Shown one piece after another: positions 28,686-38,553 of a DNA stretch of 58,223 nt. Source of the stretch: Betaproteobacteria bacterium (GTDB lineage: Bacteria; Pseudomonadota; Gammaproteobacteria; Burkholderiales; Rhodocyclaceae); contig WQYV01000004.1 of the NCBI GenBank assembly GCA_009781085.1, positions 1 through 58,223 on the forward strand, given 5' to 3'. Numbering within the stretch: the first letter of the stretch is position 1; every line of letters begins with the position of its first letter. The position numbers and the translations under genes were made by a program. The notes under the pieces were generated by a model. The model was not told the origin of the DNA. It saw only the letters and a program-made list of their open reading frames with translations, and made no database searches.

Positions 28686-30641
28686 ATGGCAGGCTTGCTC
28701 AACATTGGGCTGACAGGTGTCAACGCCGCACAGGGACAACTGATTACCACCAGCCACAACATCGCCAACGTCAATACGCCCGGCTATCACCGTCAGAGCG
28801 TCATTCAGAGCGCGATGACGCCGTTTTTTTCCGGTGCGGGTTTTTTCGGAACTGGTACGAAGATGGTGACTGTGGCCCGCGCTTACGACCAGTTCCTTGA
28901 AAACCAGATGTTGAGCACGGATACGAGCAGATCCGCATACGCGGCTTACTCTACGCAAATCCAACAGATCGACAACATGCTTGCTGACCCCACCACCGGG
29001 CTCTCCCCGGCGATGGATGCATTTTTTGCCGGGGTACGTGAAGTTGCTGCTGACCCGACGAACTTGGCGGCACGGCAGTCGTTGCTGTCTGCCGCGCAGG
29101 CACTGGTCGGCCGTTTCCATACACTGGATGATCGCCTGACTGAAATTCGCGAAGGTGTGGAGTACGATATCCGTGCCACTGTCGACCAGATCAATACGCT
29201 GGCCAGCGGCATTGCTAATCTCAATCAGCAGATCGTGGTAGCGCAGGCGGCGGGTACTGGCAAACCAGCCAATGACCTGTTGGATCAGCGCTGGCAACTT
29301 GTAACCCAACTCAACCAGTTGATCCAGGTGACGACGAAGGAGCAAGACGACGGCACGCTATCTGTAATGATCGGCTCCGGACAAAGTTTGGTAATGGGCA
29401 ACCAAGCCGCTACGTTGGGGACGATACAAGATAAGAACGACCCGCAGCGCTACACGGTGGCAATTATCCCGCGCAATGGGAACCCTATCGAAATTCCTGA
29501 ACGCCTGATTACCGGTGGGCAACTTGGGGGGTTGCTCGAATTTCGGCGCGAATCGCTCGACACTACGCAAAACCGGATCGGGATGATCGCAACGTCAGTC
29601 GCTTCTGCCATCAATAACCAGCAAAAACTTGGCGTCGACCTAAGCGGGGAACTGGGGTTGGATTTCTTTAGCTTGCCCTTGCCCAATATTATTCCCAGTG
29701 GCGCTGCCGTGATGGGGTTCGACTTCGATACCGACCCTGCTGCTGACGACATCGCGAATCTCGGCCTCTTGACCGATGCCGATTACGAACTGACATTCGA
29801 CGGCGCGAACTATGTCATCACCAATTTGAGCACCAAGGCCAGCAAGACCTTGGTTGCGCCTGCGGATAGCTTTGAAGGACTGAGTATTGACATCAGTGCC
29901 TCCACGCTCGCCAGTGGGGAGAGCGCGCTCATCCGGCCTACACGCTATATGGCGCGCGATATCGCGCTAGCGATCAACGATCCACGCCAGATTGCCGCAG
30001 GCTGTCCGGTCATTGGCGATATACCGACCACCAATATTGGGACCGGCAAGCTGTCGGACATCGTGATGAGCAACGTGGGCGGCGTGGTCGGTAACTGGAA
30101 TCTGGAATTAACATACAGCGGCGGGAATCTGACGATGAACCCGGTTGCGGGGTTCAGCATTTCTCCAAGTGTTTTCAACCCAGCGACCGACGCCTCGGGA
30201 AAGACGTTTACCGTGACTGGTCCGGGTGGGTTCGAATTCTCATTCACCCTCTTGGGCACGCCTTCGGACGGCGACGTCTTCAACCTGCAACCTACGGAAG
30301 CGGGCATTGCCGATAACCGCAACGCCAACCTGCTCGCCTCCTTGCAAACCGCCAAGCTGCTGTTCAACAGCGGAACGGGTGCACCGACGGCCACGATGGA
30401 CAGCGCGTATTCGCAACTGGTCAACAAGGTCGGCAACAAGGCTCACGAAGTACAGACCAACGAACTCACCCAGACCACGCTTTATGAGCAGGCGCGTGAC
30501 GCACGTGACGCGATTTCCGCCGTCAATCTCGATGAAGAAGCTGCCAACCTCGTCCGTTACCAACAGGCGTATCAGGCATCCGGACAGGTCATGTCCGTCG
30601 CGCAGCGCCTGTTCGATGAAATCATTTCCATCATGCGTTGA
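28686..30641 (+). CDS. flgK: Flagellar hook-associated protein 1 (FlgK)
   Basis: The first junction protein between hook and filament, 651 residues. The N-terminal rod-type motif LTTSHNIANVNTPGYHRQ-like segment (ITTSHNIANVNTPGY) and the C-terminal NLDEEAANLVRYQQAYQASG are the paired coiled-coil ends shared by axial proteins. The surface-exposed middle is long and variable. GGGGAAGTATC precedes the ATG. No other flg genes lie upstream, which is unusual: flgK is normally preceded by flgJ. Confidence 0.97.
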   Translation: MAGLLNIGLTGVNAAQGQLITTSHNIANVNTPGYHRQSVIQSAMTPFFSGAGFFGTGTKMVTVARAYDQFLENQMLSTDTSRSAYAAYSTQIQQIDNMLADPTTGLSPAMDAFFAGVREVAADPTNLAARQSLLSAAQALVGRFHTLDDRLTEIREGVEYDIRATVDQINTLASGIANLNQQIVVAQAAGTGKPANDLLDQRWQLVTQLNQLIQVTTKEQDDGTLSVMIGSGQSLVMGNQAATLGTIQDKNDPQRYTVAIIPRNGNPIEIPERLITGGQLGGLLEFRRESLDTTQNRIGMIATSVASAINNQQKLGVDLSGELGLDFFSLPLPNIIPSGAAVMGFDFDTDPAADDIANLGLLTDADYELTFDGANYVITNLSTKASKTLVAPADSFEGLSIDISASTLASGESALIRPTRYMARDIALAINDPRQIAAGCPVIGDIPTTNIGTGKLSDIVMSNVGGVVGNWNLELTYSGGNLTMNPVAGFSISPSVFNPATDASGKTFTVTGPGGFEFSFTLLGTPSDGDVFNLQPTEAGIADNRNANLLASLQTAKLLFNSGTGAPTATMDSAYSQLVNKVGNKAHEVQTNELTQTTLYEQARDARDAISAVNLDEEAANLVRYQQAYQASGQVMSVAQRLFDEIISIMR

Positions 30642-30661
30642 GTGAGGCACAGGAGACAACC

Positions 30662-31852
30662 ATGCGTATCAGTACCAGCATGATCTACGACAAGGGGGTC
30701 GGTACGATCCAGCAATTATGGTCGAGCATTTTGCACGCCCAGCAGGAAGTTGCGACTGGCCGTCGGGTTCTCACCCCGGCAGATGACCCTATCGCAGCCT
30801 CGCGTGCGCTGGACGTGAACAAGTCGCGCACCATCAATGCGCAATACAAGACGAACCAGGATACCTCTACCGACGACCTTAGGCTGTTGGAAAACAAGCT
30901 TATGGGCATGGGCGACATCCTGCAATACATGCGCGAAAACGCGGTGGGTGCGGGTAACGGTGTCCTCAGCCAGGATGAACTCAAATTCTTCGCCACCGAC
31001 ATGCGCAGCCAGTTCGACTCGCTGCTTTCGCTCGCCAACACGAAGGATGTTGCCGGAAACTTCCTGTTCTCCGGTTATAAGGCAGACGTTCAGCCGTTTC
31101 AGGGCTCTTATGGGAACATTACCTACGCAGGGGATCAGGGTACGCGCACCATCCAGGTTTCTTCCGCACGTTACATGCCGGTGAGCTTGCCGGGTTCCGA
31201 TCTTTTCGACAACACGCGGACGTTGGATGGCGCGATCAATGCCTTTGCTGGAAGCGGCAACAGCGCCGGAGCAAGCGTTGCCGTCAGCTTTAACCCAAGC
31301 CCCCCAGCGGCTGGCGATACCGGGCATCGTTACGATGTCAGTTTTGACGGTACGAACTACAACGTCATCGAATACGTGCCAGGCACTCCTATGCCCGTTA
31401 CCGTTCCCGCCACATTGAGCGGCAGCACTCTCAGCTTCAACGGCCTCGACATGGATGTCAGCAATTTCACTACCGCAGGTGATTCTTTCGAAGTGTTCAC
31501 GGCCTCGAAGAACGTCTTCGATAACCTCGCCATCTTCATCGACACTTTGGAAAAACCGGGGTCGAGTGGGGTCATCAGCGGGGTCAAATTTGCCATCGAC
31601 AACATCGACTGCGCGCTCGACACGGAATTGAGGGTGCGCGCCCAGGTCGGCTCTCAACTGGTTGAACTCGAACAGTTGGGCAATATCAACAGCGACATGG
31701 ACACCCAGTACGCCGATACCCTTGGGCGCCTGGAAGACTGCGACTACGCTGAGGCCATGTCGCGGCTCACCCTGCTGCAAACTAGCCTTCAAGCTTCGCA
31801 ACTGTCTTTCATGCGGGTCAGTGGGCTGTCGCTATTCAATTACCTTCAATGA
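30662..31852 (+). CDS. flgL: Flagellar hook-associated protein 3 (FlgL)
   Basis: The second hook-filament junction protein, 396 residues. It opens with MRISTSMIYDKGVGTIQQLW and the flagellin-like GRRVLTPADDPIAASRAL, and ends in a flagellin-type C-terminal helix (YAEAMSRLTLLQTSLQASQL). The ATG at 30662 follows AGGAGACAACC; an earlier in-frame start overlaps flgK by four bases. It is 20 bp behind flgK and surely in one operon with it. Confidence 0.96.
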   Translation: MRISTSMIYDKGVGTIQQLWSSILHAQQEVATGRRVLTPADDPIAASRALDVNKSRTINAQYKTNQDTSTDDLRLLENKLMGMGDILQYMRENAVGAGNGVLSQDELKFFATDMRSQFDSLLSLANTKDVAGNFLFSGYKADVQPFQGSYGNITYAGDQGTRTIQVSSARYMPVSLPGSDLFDNTRTLDGAINAFAGSGNSAGASVAVSFNPSPPAAGDTGHRYDVSFDGTNYNVIEYVPGTPMPVTVPATLSGSTLSFNGLDMDVSNFTTAGDSFEVFTASKNVFDNLAIFIDTLEKPGSSGVISGVKFAIDNIDCALDTELRVRAQVGSQLVELEQLGNINSDMDTQYADTLGRLEDCDYAEAMSRLTLLQTSLQASQLSFMRVSGLSLFNYLQ

Positions 31853-31870
31853 AAATGGGGGGGGCAAACC

Positions 31871-32359
31871 ATGAGACGCGCTATTCGTGCCAGCACGCCC
31901 CTGTTACTAATAATGCTAACAGCATGCAGTTGGCTTGGCAATGCCGGCAGGGAAGCTACCCAGGTCGCCAAAGAATCTCCCGGCCCCACGGCGGGAACCG
32001 TAGGCGGGTTGTGGATGCTGCAACAGCTCGGATACCTCAAACCGGAATACCTCGCGGGTGGTCTCATCGCCTACAGCATTTACGACCCCTTCGCGCCCAC
32101 TTGGGAAATCCGCGTAACGGAACTCGATACCGGGTATTGCCGCATCGACCTCAACATGAAGCGTCTCGCTACCGGTGGCGACGGCGAAGCACGTCAGACA
32201 TTCCTGCGCACCGCCCGCTCCCTTGTGGAAAAGGGCGGGTATGTTGGTTTTGATGAATTGCGCTATGAGGAGGGCATCGATTCCACCCGTCCTTTTGCTC
32301 ATCGCGTTGCCAGCGGGGAGATCCGGCTTGTGAAGTCGCGGCAGTTTCCAGGGCTGTAA
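31871..32359 (+). CDS. Putative lipoprotein of unknown function
   Basis: A 162-residue protein with a lipoprotein signal (LLLIMLTAC, lipobox LTAC with the acylated Cys at residue 19). It contains a Gly-rich hydrophobic stretch (GGLWMLQQLGYLKPEYLAGG) and then a mixed domain. I do not recognise the family. GGGGGGG lies 8 bases before the ATG and the gene follows flgL by 18 bp, so it may be co-transcribed with flgKL. A surface or outer-membrane role is inference. Confidence 0.65.
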   Translation: MRRAIRASTPLLLIMLTACSWLGNAGREATQVAKESPGPTAGTVGGLWMLQQLGYLKPEYLAGGLIAYSIYDPFAPTWEIRVTELDTGYCRIDLNMKRLATGGDGEARQTFLRTARSLVEKGGYVGFDELRYEEGIDSTRPFAHRVASGEIRLVKSRQFPGL

Positions 32360-32400
32360 GCGTAAGGCGGCTGTGTTACGCTGCTTGCCCGACTGATATA

Positions 32401-32835
32401 TCAATCATTTCCATATATGAAGTCGATTGTGGGAGTACTGGAGTTGTCTATAATCAGTATAGTCGTCTGATTGTCTGCATAGACAGTTACTTCTACGTAC
32501 TTATCAATACGGGTAAAGATTACTTTTTTATTTGAAAAAATAAGCCCAAGTTCTGGTTTTTCAGTGTAGATGTAGCGCAATATCTGTTCATCGCTCATCC
32601 CATACGAAAGTGTTGAATATTCTATAATACCCTGTATTGCAACGGTTAACTTTCCAGTTGGGGCTGCAAGTTCTTTCGCTTGCTTGGCATAGGTAGGATT
32701 AACTATTTTTCCCGTTTGTGTTTGCGGTTCACAAACTTGGGAGAATAGGCTGCAACATCCCGATGTCAGTGATAAGAAAGAGCAAATTACTATCAGCAGA
32801 ATAAATCTACTGAAATAGGTTTGTTTCATGTTCAT
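32401..32835 (-). CDS. Putative lipoprotein of unknown function
   Basis: A 144-residue protein with a hydrophobic N-terminal segment (FILLIVICSFLSLTSGC) that ends in a plausible lipobox cysteine. The remaining residues form a mixed alpha/beta domain (for example YVEVTVYADNQTTILIID) that I do not recognise. AGGAGG eight bases before the ATG at 32835 fixes the start. The gene is noticeably AT-richer than the housekeeping genes and follows the phospholipase-like gene by 16 bp, so the two probably form an operon. Confidence 0.65.
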   Translation of the reverse strand: MNMKQTYFSRFILLIVICSFLSLTSGCCSLFSQVCEPQTQTGKIVNPTYAKQAKELAAPTGKLTVAIQGIIEYSTLSYGMSDEQILRYIYTEKPELGLIFSNKKVIFTRIDKYVEVTVYADNQTTILIIDNSSTPTIDFIYGND

Positions 32836-32851
32836 CGTAACTGCCTCCTGC

Positions 32852-33844
32852 TCAAACGTTGTAGCTCTTATCCCAGAAAACAAGCGTATCGGTTTTGTAC
32901 GCTTTCCCGGTATCCAGGTTGGCATTCGCCAAAGAAAATGGTTTCGGAGAGTCCGCGCGTAGCGCAGCCGCGAGTTCCTCCCAAGATTTTATGGTGTTGT
33001 CTACGGCCATTTCAAAGATAACGGGAAAATCAACATGTTCTCCGTTGGGGGTAGCAAGGCTCGAAACGTAGGACATGTCCACGGCATTCTGATCCTTGGG
33101 GATCGAAAGCCCATATTCCAGCAAAAGGTGGGACAATATTGGAATTCGATATCCATTTTCAGCGCCTTTGTCAATCATTTCACAGAACCACCTGAACCAG
33201 GTTTCTGGCTGAGGTGGTTTATCGGGAATGCGACCAAAAACATAGTCAACATCATCGGCGGATGGTTTTATAGCTGATGCACAATTTTTCCAAAGTTCTG
33301 CAACCTTGTTGTGCAACCTGTTGTCCTTTGGATCGTTAGTGCACGATTTCAACCCTGGGCCTTTAAGATAATCGGCTGCTGCTGCGTCTATTCCGAGAGT
33401 GTGAAAAAACATATAGGCGTCCTGCTGCATTTCACAGAAACGGTGTTCAACTTTGTGCGTTGCGTACTCCCCTACTCTGAGTTCAACAATAGGATGGACG
33501 GTCAAGTCCGTGGCAACGTGTGCCGTATATCCGAAAAGCCAAGCAATAGCAATTTGAGTATCTTTTTCGGTGTGTTTTTCGTCGCTCAGTAGTGTTATTG
33601 CTTCTCGGATGAAGTCGCCCGTTCGCCAATAGTGCATGACATCAGCCCAACTGGTAGCCTCTCCATCGAAATCCGTGATACAAAAATATGGGCAATCTGG
33701 GCTGATGGCACCAAGGTCGACAAAGTTTGAATACATTTGGAGCGCAAATTTGATATCAGGCGTTAGTTCCGATATGCCAGACAACCTATCGTAATTAGCA
33801 TAGATGCTACGCACTACTGCAAGATGGGTAAATGCCCCTGCCAT
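32852..33844 (-). CDS. Zinc-dependent phospholipase C-like protein
   Basis: A 330-residue protein resembling the zinc-dependent phospholipase C (PF00882-type) fold. Metal-ligand candidates are in order: GAFTHLAV near the N-terminus, FVDLGAISPDCPYF, DVMHYWRTGDFI and FGYTAHVATDLTVHPIVE, with His and Asp at the expected helix positions. There is no signal peptide, so it is likely cytoplasmic, unlike secreted PLC toxins. AGAACGGAGGCGACC precedes the ATG. Paired with a lipoprotein gene. Substrate is unknown. Confidence 0.8.
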   Translation of the reverse strand: MAGAFTHLAVVRSIYANYDRLSGISELTPDIKFALQMYSNFVDLGAISPDCPYFCITDFDGEATSWADVMHYWRTGDFIREAITLLSDEKHTEKDTQIAIAWLFGYTAHVATDLTVHPIVELRVGEYATHKVEHRFCEMQQDAYMFFHTLGIDAAAADYLKGPGLKSCTNDPKDNRLHNKVAELWKNCASAIKPSADDVDYVFGRIPDKPPQPETWFRWFCEMIDKGAENGYRIPILSHLLLEYGLSIPKDQNAVDMSYVSSLATPNGEHVDFPVIFEMAVDNTIKSWEELAAALRADSPKPFSLANANLDTGKAYKTDTLVFWDKSYNV

Positions 33845-34738
33845 GGTCGCCTCCGTTCTTAGGGTGTTTAGTTTTTAAGGATGAACCCTCAAGCTCATGC
33901 GGACTACTTCAATGATATAGCTCTGCGCCATCGATGCCGTGGATATGTGCCGCCAGCCTGTGATGCCATGTTTCTGGCACTTCAAAACTTGTCCGGGGCG
34001 CAGAATGTTGGCTGTTGGGTTTAGCTTCTTCATCGTGTCGACTGTGCTTCCTGTTCATGCAGCAGACCCAGAGTGTACAAGGTTGGAGAAGCTGCAAAGT
34101 ATCAAGATAAGACAATTGTATATTCCGATGGAGGCGTCGTCAATTGTTTGGCCTCTCTCTTGTGAACTGGCTCCCAAAGTTAGACACCCATCCAACGATT
34201 GTGGGTCAGCTCACTTGCGGGAAAGGGTAGTAGCGCCGGGAGAGAGGGGTTGGCGCTAGGCACAGCGCCCTTTGAAACGCCCTCCTTCACAAGAAGACGC
34301 CCCCTGAAACTTACGCAGCATTTAACAATGCAAAATTCATGCGGACAGCGCAAGTATTTCTAAATTGAGAATTCTGAAGCTGAATAGTGCTAAAATTATA
34401 ACCAATTCCCGTATAAATATCTTCAGCTTTCTTGAAAGAAGAGTTACCTTGCGAAGAGGAGTAATGCCCAGATTTCAAAACAGAGTAGCAAGGTTTCATG
34501 ATTTTCTCCAGCATGGATTATTTTTACTTAGCATCGTAACACAACGCTGGCTTATCCTCGGTGTAAGTCCCATAAATATCCCAAATTTCAAGTTATTGTT
34601 TGCATAAAAAATATCATCTACCAACGTAAAATTTGAGGCAGAAAAGACATAAAAACAGAATTACCAGAGCAAGCAGATTTTTTTAATAGCATCCATCCCT
34701 GAGACGCTGGTAAATCGTGATACAGCAATAATCATATG
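33845..34738. other. Gene-poor, partly AT-rich intergenic region
   Basis: No convincing gene is seen. One open frame (33939-34259, plus) contains a signal-like stretch but runs through a repeat and lacks recognisable homology. The stretch holds a degenerate palindrome (34171-34206), complementary pairs such as CTTGTGAA with TTCACAAG, and a GGCGCT/AGCGCC hairpin near 34250. From about 34310 on it is AT-rich. It looks like decayed mobile DNA between the phospholipase gene and tRNA-Leu. Confidence 0.4.
34171..34206. repeat. Degenerate copy of the 14182-14217 palindrome
   Basis: The sequence reads CCCAAAGTTAGACACCCATC followed by CAACGATTGTGGG. It aligns over its length with the icd/folE2 hairpin and shares CACCCATCCAAC-like core bases, but has several mismatches that weaken the stem. 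Confidence 0.5.
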
Positions 34739-34852
34739 TTAATTATCCCTTACCGCATCCCACCGCAGAGCACAGATTTCACCCGGTCTCATGCCGGTTT
34801 TAGATGAGGAAGAAATTGTCAAGTCATCGCGGAGCAACCGGGCAATCCGGTT
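34739..34852 (-). pseudogene. Tyrosine recombinase (phage-type integrase) remnant
   Basis: On the minus strand one frame reads IARLLRDDLTISSSS, then KTGMRPGEICALRWDAV and RDN before a stop. The TGMRPGEI-LRW pattern is the conserved box I around the first catalytic arginine of tyrosine recombinases. Nothing else of the enzyme is found: the downstream catalytic boxes are missing and the frame runs into a MITE-like element upstream. It lies some 400 bp beyond the 3' end of tRNA-Leu on the same strand, a usual place for an integrase. Confidence 0.7.
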
Positions 34853-34943
34853 AGAGCGGTTTTGATTCAAGTGGATACAAAACTCCCCTCTCCCACAAGT
34901 GGGAGAGGGGAATGAATGTACAGGCTTAAATTGAAAACGCTCT
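34853..34943. mobile_element. MITE-like palindromic element, copy A
   Basis: A 91-bp element bounded by AGAGCG at the left and CGCTCT at the right, with TA on both outer sides. The ends form imperfect terminal inverted repeats (AGAGCGGTTTTGATT versus AGAGCGTTTTCAATT). The centre is a near-perfect hairpin, CCCCTCTCCCAC/AA/GTGGGAGAGGGG. Its right half recurs almost exactly in copy B (43599-43680). Confidence 0.65.
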
Positions 34944-35245
34944 AGCCTGTACAGCCTTGACCGAGAGGGTTTGAACAGCCGCCCAATCTAGAGCCCCTCG
35001 TTTTGAAGCAAACGACGCAGGCCGCCGGATACCGGCAATACATAACGCCGCTTCCCACTTATTTGCCACGCTTTCGGAAAATTGCCATTGCAATAATTCC
35101 TGCCGTAAATGTGCCCTAAAAATACTGTGATCCTCAGACCACCACGGCCAACAGCGTAACACGTAGGAATTCACGAAAGCAATTAAGCTACTGATTCCAT
35201 TGCACGATGAGCTACGGTGTGTTATAGAGTAGCTTTATGCTGACT
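34944..35245. other. Spacer between MITE-like element and tRNA-Leu
   Basis: A minus-strand open frame of 82 codons (34926-35174) spans most of this stretch and ends inside the MITE-like repeat. I see no homology, signal peptide or ribosome site and treat it as a likely remnant. No duplicate of the tRNA 3' end was found in it. Confidence 0.35.
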
Positions 35246-35330
35246 TGGTGCCCAGAAGAGGACTCGAACCTCCACGCCTCGCGGCACTAGTACCTGAAAC
35301 TAGCGCGTCTACCAATTCCGCCATCTGGGC
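35246..35330 (-). tRNA. tRNA-Leu (anticodon CAG)
   Basis: The minus strand folds as a class II tRNA of 85 bases with encoded CCA: acceptor GCCCAGA pairs with TCTGGGC, the anticodon loop TTCAGGT carries CAG, a long variable arm follows, and GGTTCGAGTCC is the T arm. It reads CUG leucine codons. Confidence 0.95.
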
Positions 35331-35368
35331 AAGAGGCGCGCATTATACGGACAAGAAGAAAAAAGTCA

Positions 35369-37678
35369 ATGGCCGGAAAACAGTCAAAAAACCACATGGA
35401 ATTGAGCAGGGTTCGGCGCGCTGACCCTTTTTTCGAGCGCGAAAAGCAAAACTACGGTTCACCACTGCCCAGCCGCGAGTACATCGTGCAAATCCTGGAG
35501 CGCGAGGGCACGCCGATGGGGCTGGATGCGCTGGCGAACGCGCTCGACATCCGGGATGATGAACGCGAATTTTTCGAGCGCCGCCTGCATGCGATGCTGC
35601 GTGAAGGGCAAGTGATGCTCAACCGGCGCGATGCCTGGCTGCTGCCGGACAAGGCAGATTTGATCCGGGGACGGGTGCAGGGGCATCCGGACGGTTTCGG
35701 TTTCCTGCTTCGCGACGACAAGGGTGAAGACATTTTCCTCGGGCCGAAGGCCATGCGTGAAGTGTTTCACGGCGACCGCGTCATCGTGCGCCTTGTCGGG
35801 TTAGACCGGCGTGGCCGCGCCGAAGGCAAGATCGTGGAAGTGCTGGAGCGTGCCAACACGCGCATCGTCGGGCGCGTGCTTGATGAGCACGGCATCCAGG
35901 TAGTCGTACCGGAAGACAAGCGGTTGGCACAGGATATCCTTGTTGCGCCTGGCGGCAAGCGGGCTACGCCGGGACAAGTGGTGACGGTGGAACTGATCGG
36001 GCAGCCTTCGCGTGCTGCACGGCCTGTGGGGCGCATCGTGGAAGTGCTGGGGCACTATGCCGCCCCTGGCATGGAAATCGAAATTGCCCTGCGTAAGCAC
36101 GAACTGCCGTTCGAATTCTCACCCCAAGCCCGTGAACGCACGCGCAAATTGCCGGATACGGTGCGCAAGAAAGACCGAACTGGGCGCGAAGACATCACCG
36201 GCCTACCCTTGGTGACGATCGATGGCGAAACGGCACGCGATTTCGACGATGCCGTTTTTTGCGGGCCGAACGGAAAGGGCTGGCGCCTGCTGGTGGCGAT
36301 TGCCGACGTTTCGCACTACGTAGAGCCGGAGGGTGCGCTCGATATCGACGCCCGTGCGCGGGGGAACTCGGTGTATTTCCCCCGGCGCGTCATCCCAATG
36401 CTGCCGGAAAAACTCTCCAACGGGCTGTGTTCGCTCAACCCGCAGGTGGATCGCCTGTGCATGGTGGCCGACATGAGCGTTAGCGTACGTGGGGAAATCA
36501 AGGCGTACCGTTTTTATCCGGCGGTGATGTTTTCCCACGCACGCCTAACTTACAATCAGGTTGCGGCGGCGCTTTACGAAAAAGATGCCAAAGCCATTTC
36601 TTTGCTTGGCGAATTGCTCCCGCACCTTCAAGAGCTTGACCGGCTGTTCCGTGCGTTGCTAAAGGCGCGTGCCCGACGCGGGGCCATCGACTTCGAGACA
36701 ACGGAAACGCGTATGGAGTTTGACGATGCGGGCAAAATTGCACGCATCGTGCCCGAAGTGCGCAATGACGCGCACCGGTTGATCGAGGAGTGCATGCTTG
36801 CGGCCAATGTATGCGCCTCGGATTTCCTGCGTGACAATAATCATCCAGCCCTGTACCGCATCCACGAGGGGCCATTGCCGAAGAACCTTGAAAAACTGCG
36901 TGCTTTCCTCGCCGAATTCGGGTTGGCGTTGAGCGGGGGCGATGAGCCGATGGCCAAAGATTATGCGGTGCTGCTCGAAAAAACGCGCACACGCCCAGAT
37001 GCGCAACTGTTGCAGACGGTCATGCTGCGTTCGTTGCGTCAAGCCATCTATAGCCCGGACAACGTGGGTCACTTTGGCTTAGCGTATGATTCCTATACGC
37101 ACTTCACTTCGCCGATCCGGCGCTATCCCGATTTACTCGTGCATCGTGCCATCAAGGCCGTGCTGGCGGGCAAGCGGTATTCCCCCGGCGACTGGGAAGA
37201 AATCGGCCTGGCCTGTTCCGTGACCGAGCGCCGCGCCGACGAAGCCACGCGCGATGTGGTGGACTGGCTCAAGTGCTACTACATGCGGGATCGTATCGGC
37301 GAGACGTTTTCTGGCAGCGTGTCGGCAGTTGTGCCGTTCGGCATGTTCGTGGCGCTCGACGATGTCTTCATCGAAGGGTTGGTGCACATTTCCGACCTCG
37401 GCAACGATTATTTTCACTTCGATGAAGCTCGCCATGAGTTAATGGGCGAGCGTACCCACGTGCGTTACCGCCTTTCTGACCGGGTACAGGTGCAGTTGGT
37501 TCGTGCCGACCTGGAAACTAGCAAGATCGATTTCCGCCTGCTTGCAAGCGAAACATGGCCAACCGAGCGCAAGGGCAAGGTTAAGCGCGAACGGAACCAG
37601 AATCCGGCGGAAGGGAGGCGTAACAAGAAGAACGAAGAACAAAGCAGGAGAAAAAGCGGGGGAAAGAGCCGTGGCTGA
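35369..37678 (+). CDS. rnr: Ribonuclease R
   Basis: A 769-residue 3'-5' exoribonuclease that degrades structured RNA and matures stable RNAs. An N-terminal HTH region ([20 protein letters not shown]), cold-shock domains ([20 protein letters not shown]), the RNB domain with active-site aspartates in [13 protein letters not shown], the [16 protein letters not shown] segment, an S1 domain ([17 protein letters not shown]) and a Lys/Arg-rich tail appear in order. It starts 38 bp past the tRNA gene and overlaps rlmB by 8 bases. Confidence 0.97.
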   Translation: MAGKQSKNHMELSRVRRADPFFEREKQNYGSPLPSREYIVQILEREGTPMGLDALANALDIRDDEREFFERRLHAMLREGQVMLNRRDAWLLPDKADLIRGRVQGHPDGFGFLLRDDKGEDIFLGPKAMREVFHGDRVIVRLVGLDRRGRAEGKIVEVLERANTRIVGRVLDEHGIQVVVPEDKRLAQDILVAPGGKRATPGQVVTVELIGQPSRAARPVGRIVEVLGHYAAPGMEIEIALRKHELPFEFSPQARERTRKLPDTVRKKDRTGREDITGLPLVTIDGETARDFDDAVFCGPNGKGWRLLVAIADVSHYVEPEGALDIDARARGNSVYFPRRVIPMLPEKLSNGLCSLNPQVDRLCMVADMSVSVRGEIKAYRFYPAVMFSHARLTYNQVAAALYEKDAKAISLLGELLPHLQELDRLFRALLKARARRGAIDFETTETRMEFDDAGKIARIVPEVRNDAHRLIEECMLAANVCASDFLRDNNHPALYRIHEGPLPKNLEKLRAFLAEFGLALSGGDEPMAKDYAVLLEKTRTRPDAQLLQTVMLRSLRQAIYSPDNVGHFGLAYDSYTHFTSPIRRYPDLLVHRAIKAVLAGKRYSPGDWEEIGLACSVTERRADEATRDVVDWLKCYYMRDRIGETFSGSVSAVVPFGMFVALDDVFIEGLVHISDLGNDYFHFDEARHELMGERTHVRYRLSDRVQVQLVRADLETSKIDFRLLASETWPTERKGKVKRERNQNPAEGRRNKKNEEQSRRKSGGKSRG

Positions 37679-38414
37679 ACGCCTCATCTATGGCTTTCAT
37701 GCCGTGTTGGGACGACTGCGGCGTGACCCGGAATCCGTGTTCGGGCTTTATGTCTCGGGATTGCGCCACGATGCGCGTGCACGCGAAGTGCTTGAGCTTG
37801 CCGAAACGCTTGGGCTGAAAGTGACCCGCGTCGATCACCAGCGCCTCGACAGCATGGTAGGGACGCGCCGCCATCAGGGTGTGCTTGCCCGTATCGATGC
37901 CAGCCAGCGCATGGCCGTCCTCGACGATGTGCTGGAATCGCTCCCCTCATTCTCTGAACCGGCTTTCTTGTTGGTGCTCGATGGTGTACAGGACCCGCAT
38001 AACCTCGGTGCTTGCCTGCGGGTTGCGGACGCTGCGGGTGCGCATGCCGTAGTCGCGCCCAAGGATCGCGCCGTCAGCCTCAATGCCACGGCAATCAAGG
38101 TGGCCAGCGGCGCAGCCGATGCCGTTCCTTACATCACCGTGACGAATCTCGCACGGGCGCTGGAACAAATGAAAAAAGCCGGTATCTGGGTGATAGGCGC
38201 GGCAGGCGAGGCCGAAAAAAGCCTGTTCGACATTGACCTGAAAGGGCCAATTGCCTGGGTGCTGGGGGCAGAGGGCGATGGTCTGCGGCGCCTCACGTGC
38301 GCTACGTGCGATGAGCTGGCTCACATTCCAATGCAGGGAAGTGTAGGGAGCCTTAATGTATCGGTGGCAAGCGGTATTTGTTTATTCGAAACTTTTCGTC
38401 AACGCAATATTTGA
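37671..38414 (+). CDS. rlmB: 23S rRNA (guanosine-2'-O)-methyltransferase RlmB
   Basis: A 247-residue SpoU-family enzyme that methylates G2251 of 23S rRNA. The N-terminal substrate-binding domain starts [17 protein letters not shown], and the SPOUT knot motifs are [33 protein letters not shown] and [18 protein letters not shown]. The start is a GTG at 37671 inside the rnr end, preceded by GGGGGAAAG; a longer frame that runs deep into rnr is rejected. rnr-rlmB is a conserved pair. Confidence 0.95.
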   Translation: MAERLIYGFHAVLGRLRRDPESVFGLYVSGLRHDARAREVLELAETLGLKVTRVDHQRLDSMVGTRRHQGVLARIDASQRMAVLDDVLESLPSFSEPAFLLVLDGVQDPHNLGACLRVADAAGAHAVVAPKDRAVSLNATAIKVASGAADAVPYITVTNLARALEQMKKAGIWVIGAAGEAEKSLFDIDLKGPIAWVLGAEGDGLRRLTCATCDELAHIPMQGSVGSLNVSVASGICLFETFRQRNI

Positions 38415-38553
38415 TATAGGATGATAATCGCAAAAAAAAAAGAGTAGGAGTTTTGGCAGGAGGGGGGGTAAATTCATTTGCCATGAACGGCGTATTGTTT
38501 TGTTATGGTGCGTCGTTTTTCTAGGTTACATCGATTTGTGGAAATGAAATGTT

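Noticed and set aside
33939-34259. Open frame with a signal-like N-terminus downstream of the phospholipase gene
   Set aside because: It runs through a degenerate palindrome and other inverted repeats, has no homology I recognise and no convincing ribosome site.
34926-35174. 82-codon minus-strand frame next to tRNA-Leu
   Set aside because: No recognisable domain, ends inside the MITE-like element, and codon character is not gene-like.
35246-35330. Direct duplicate of the tRNA-Leu 3' end that would mark an att site
   Set aside because: I found no second copy of its T-arm/acceptor sequence in the window.
38415-38553. Sigma-54 promoter upstream of the sugar transferase-prsK-prsR operon
   Set aside because: TGGCAGG occurs near 38454 but no TTGC follows at the required distance.
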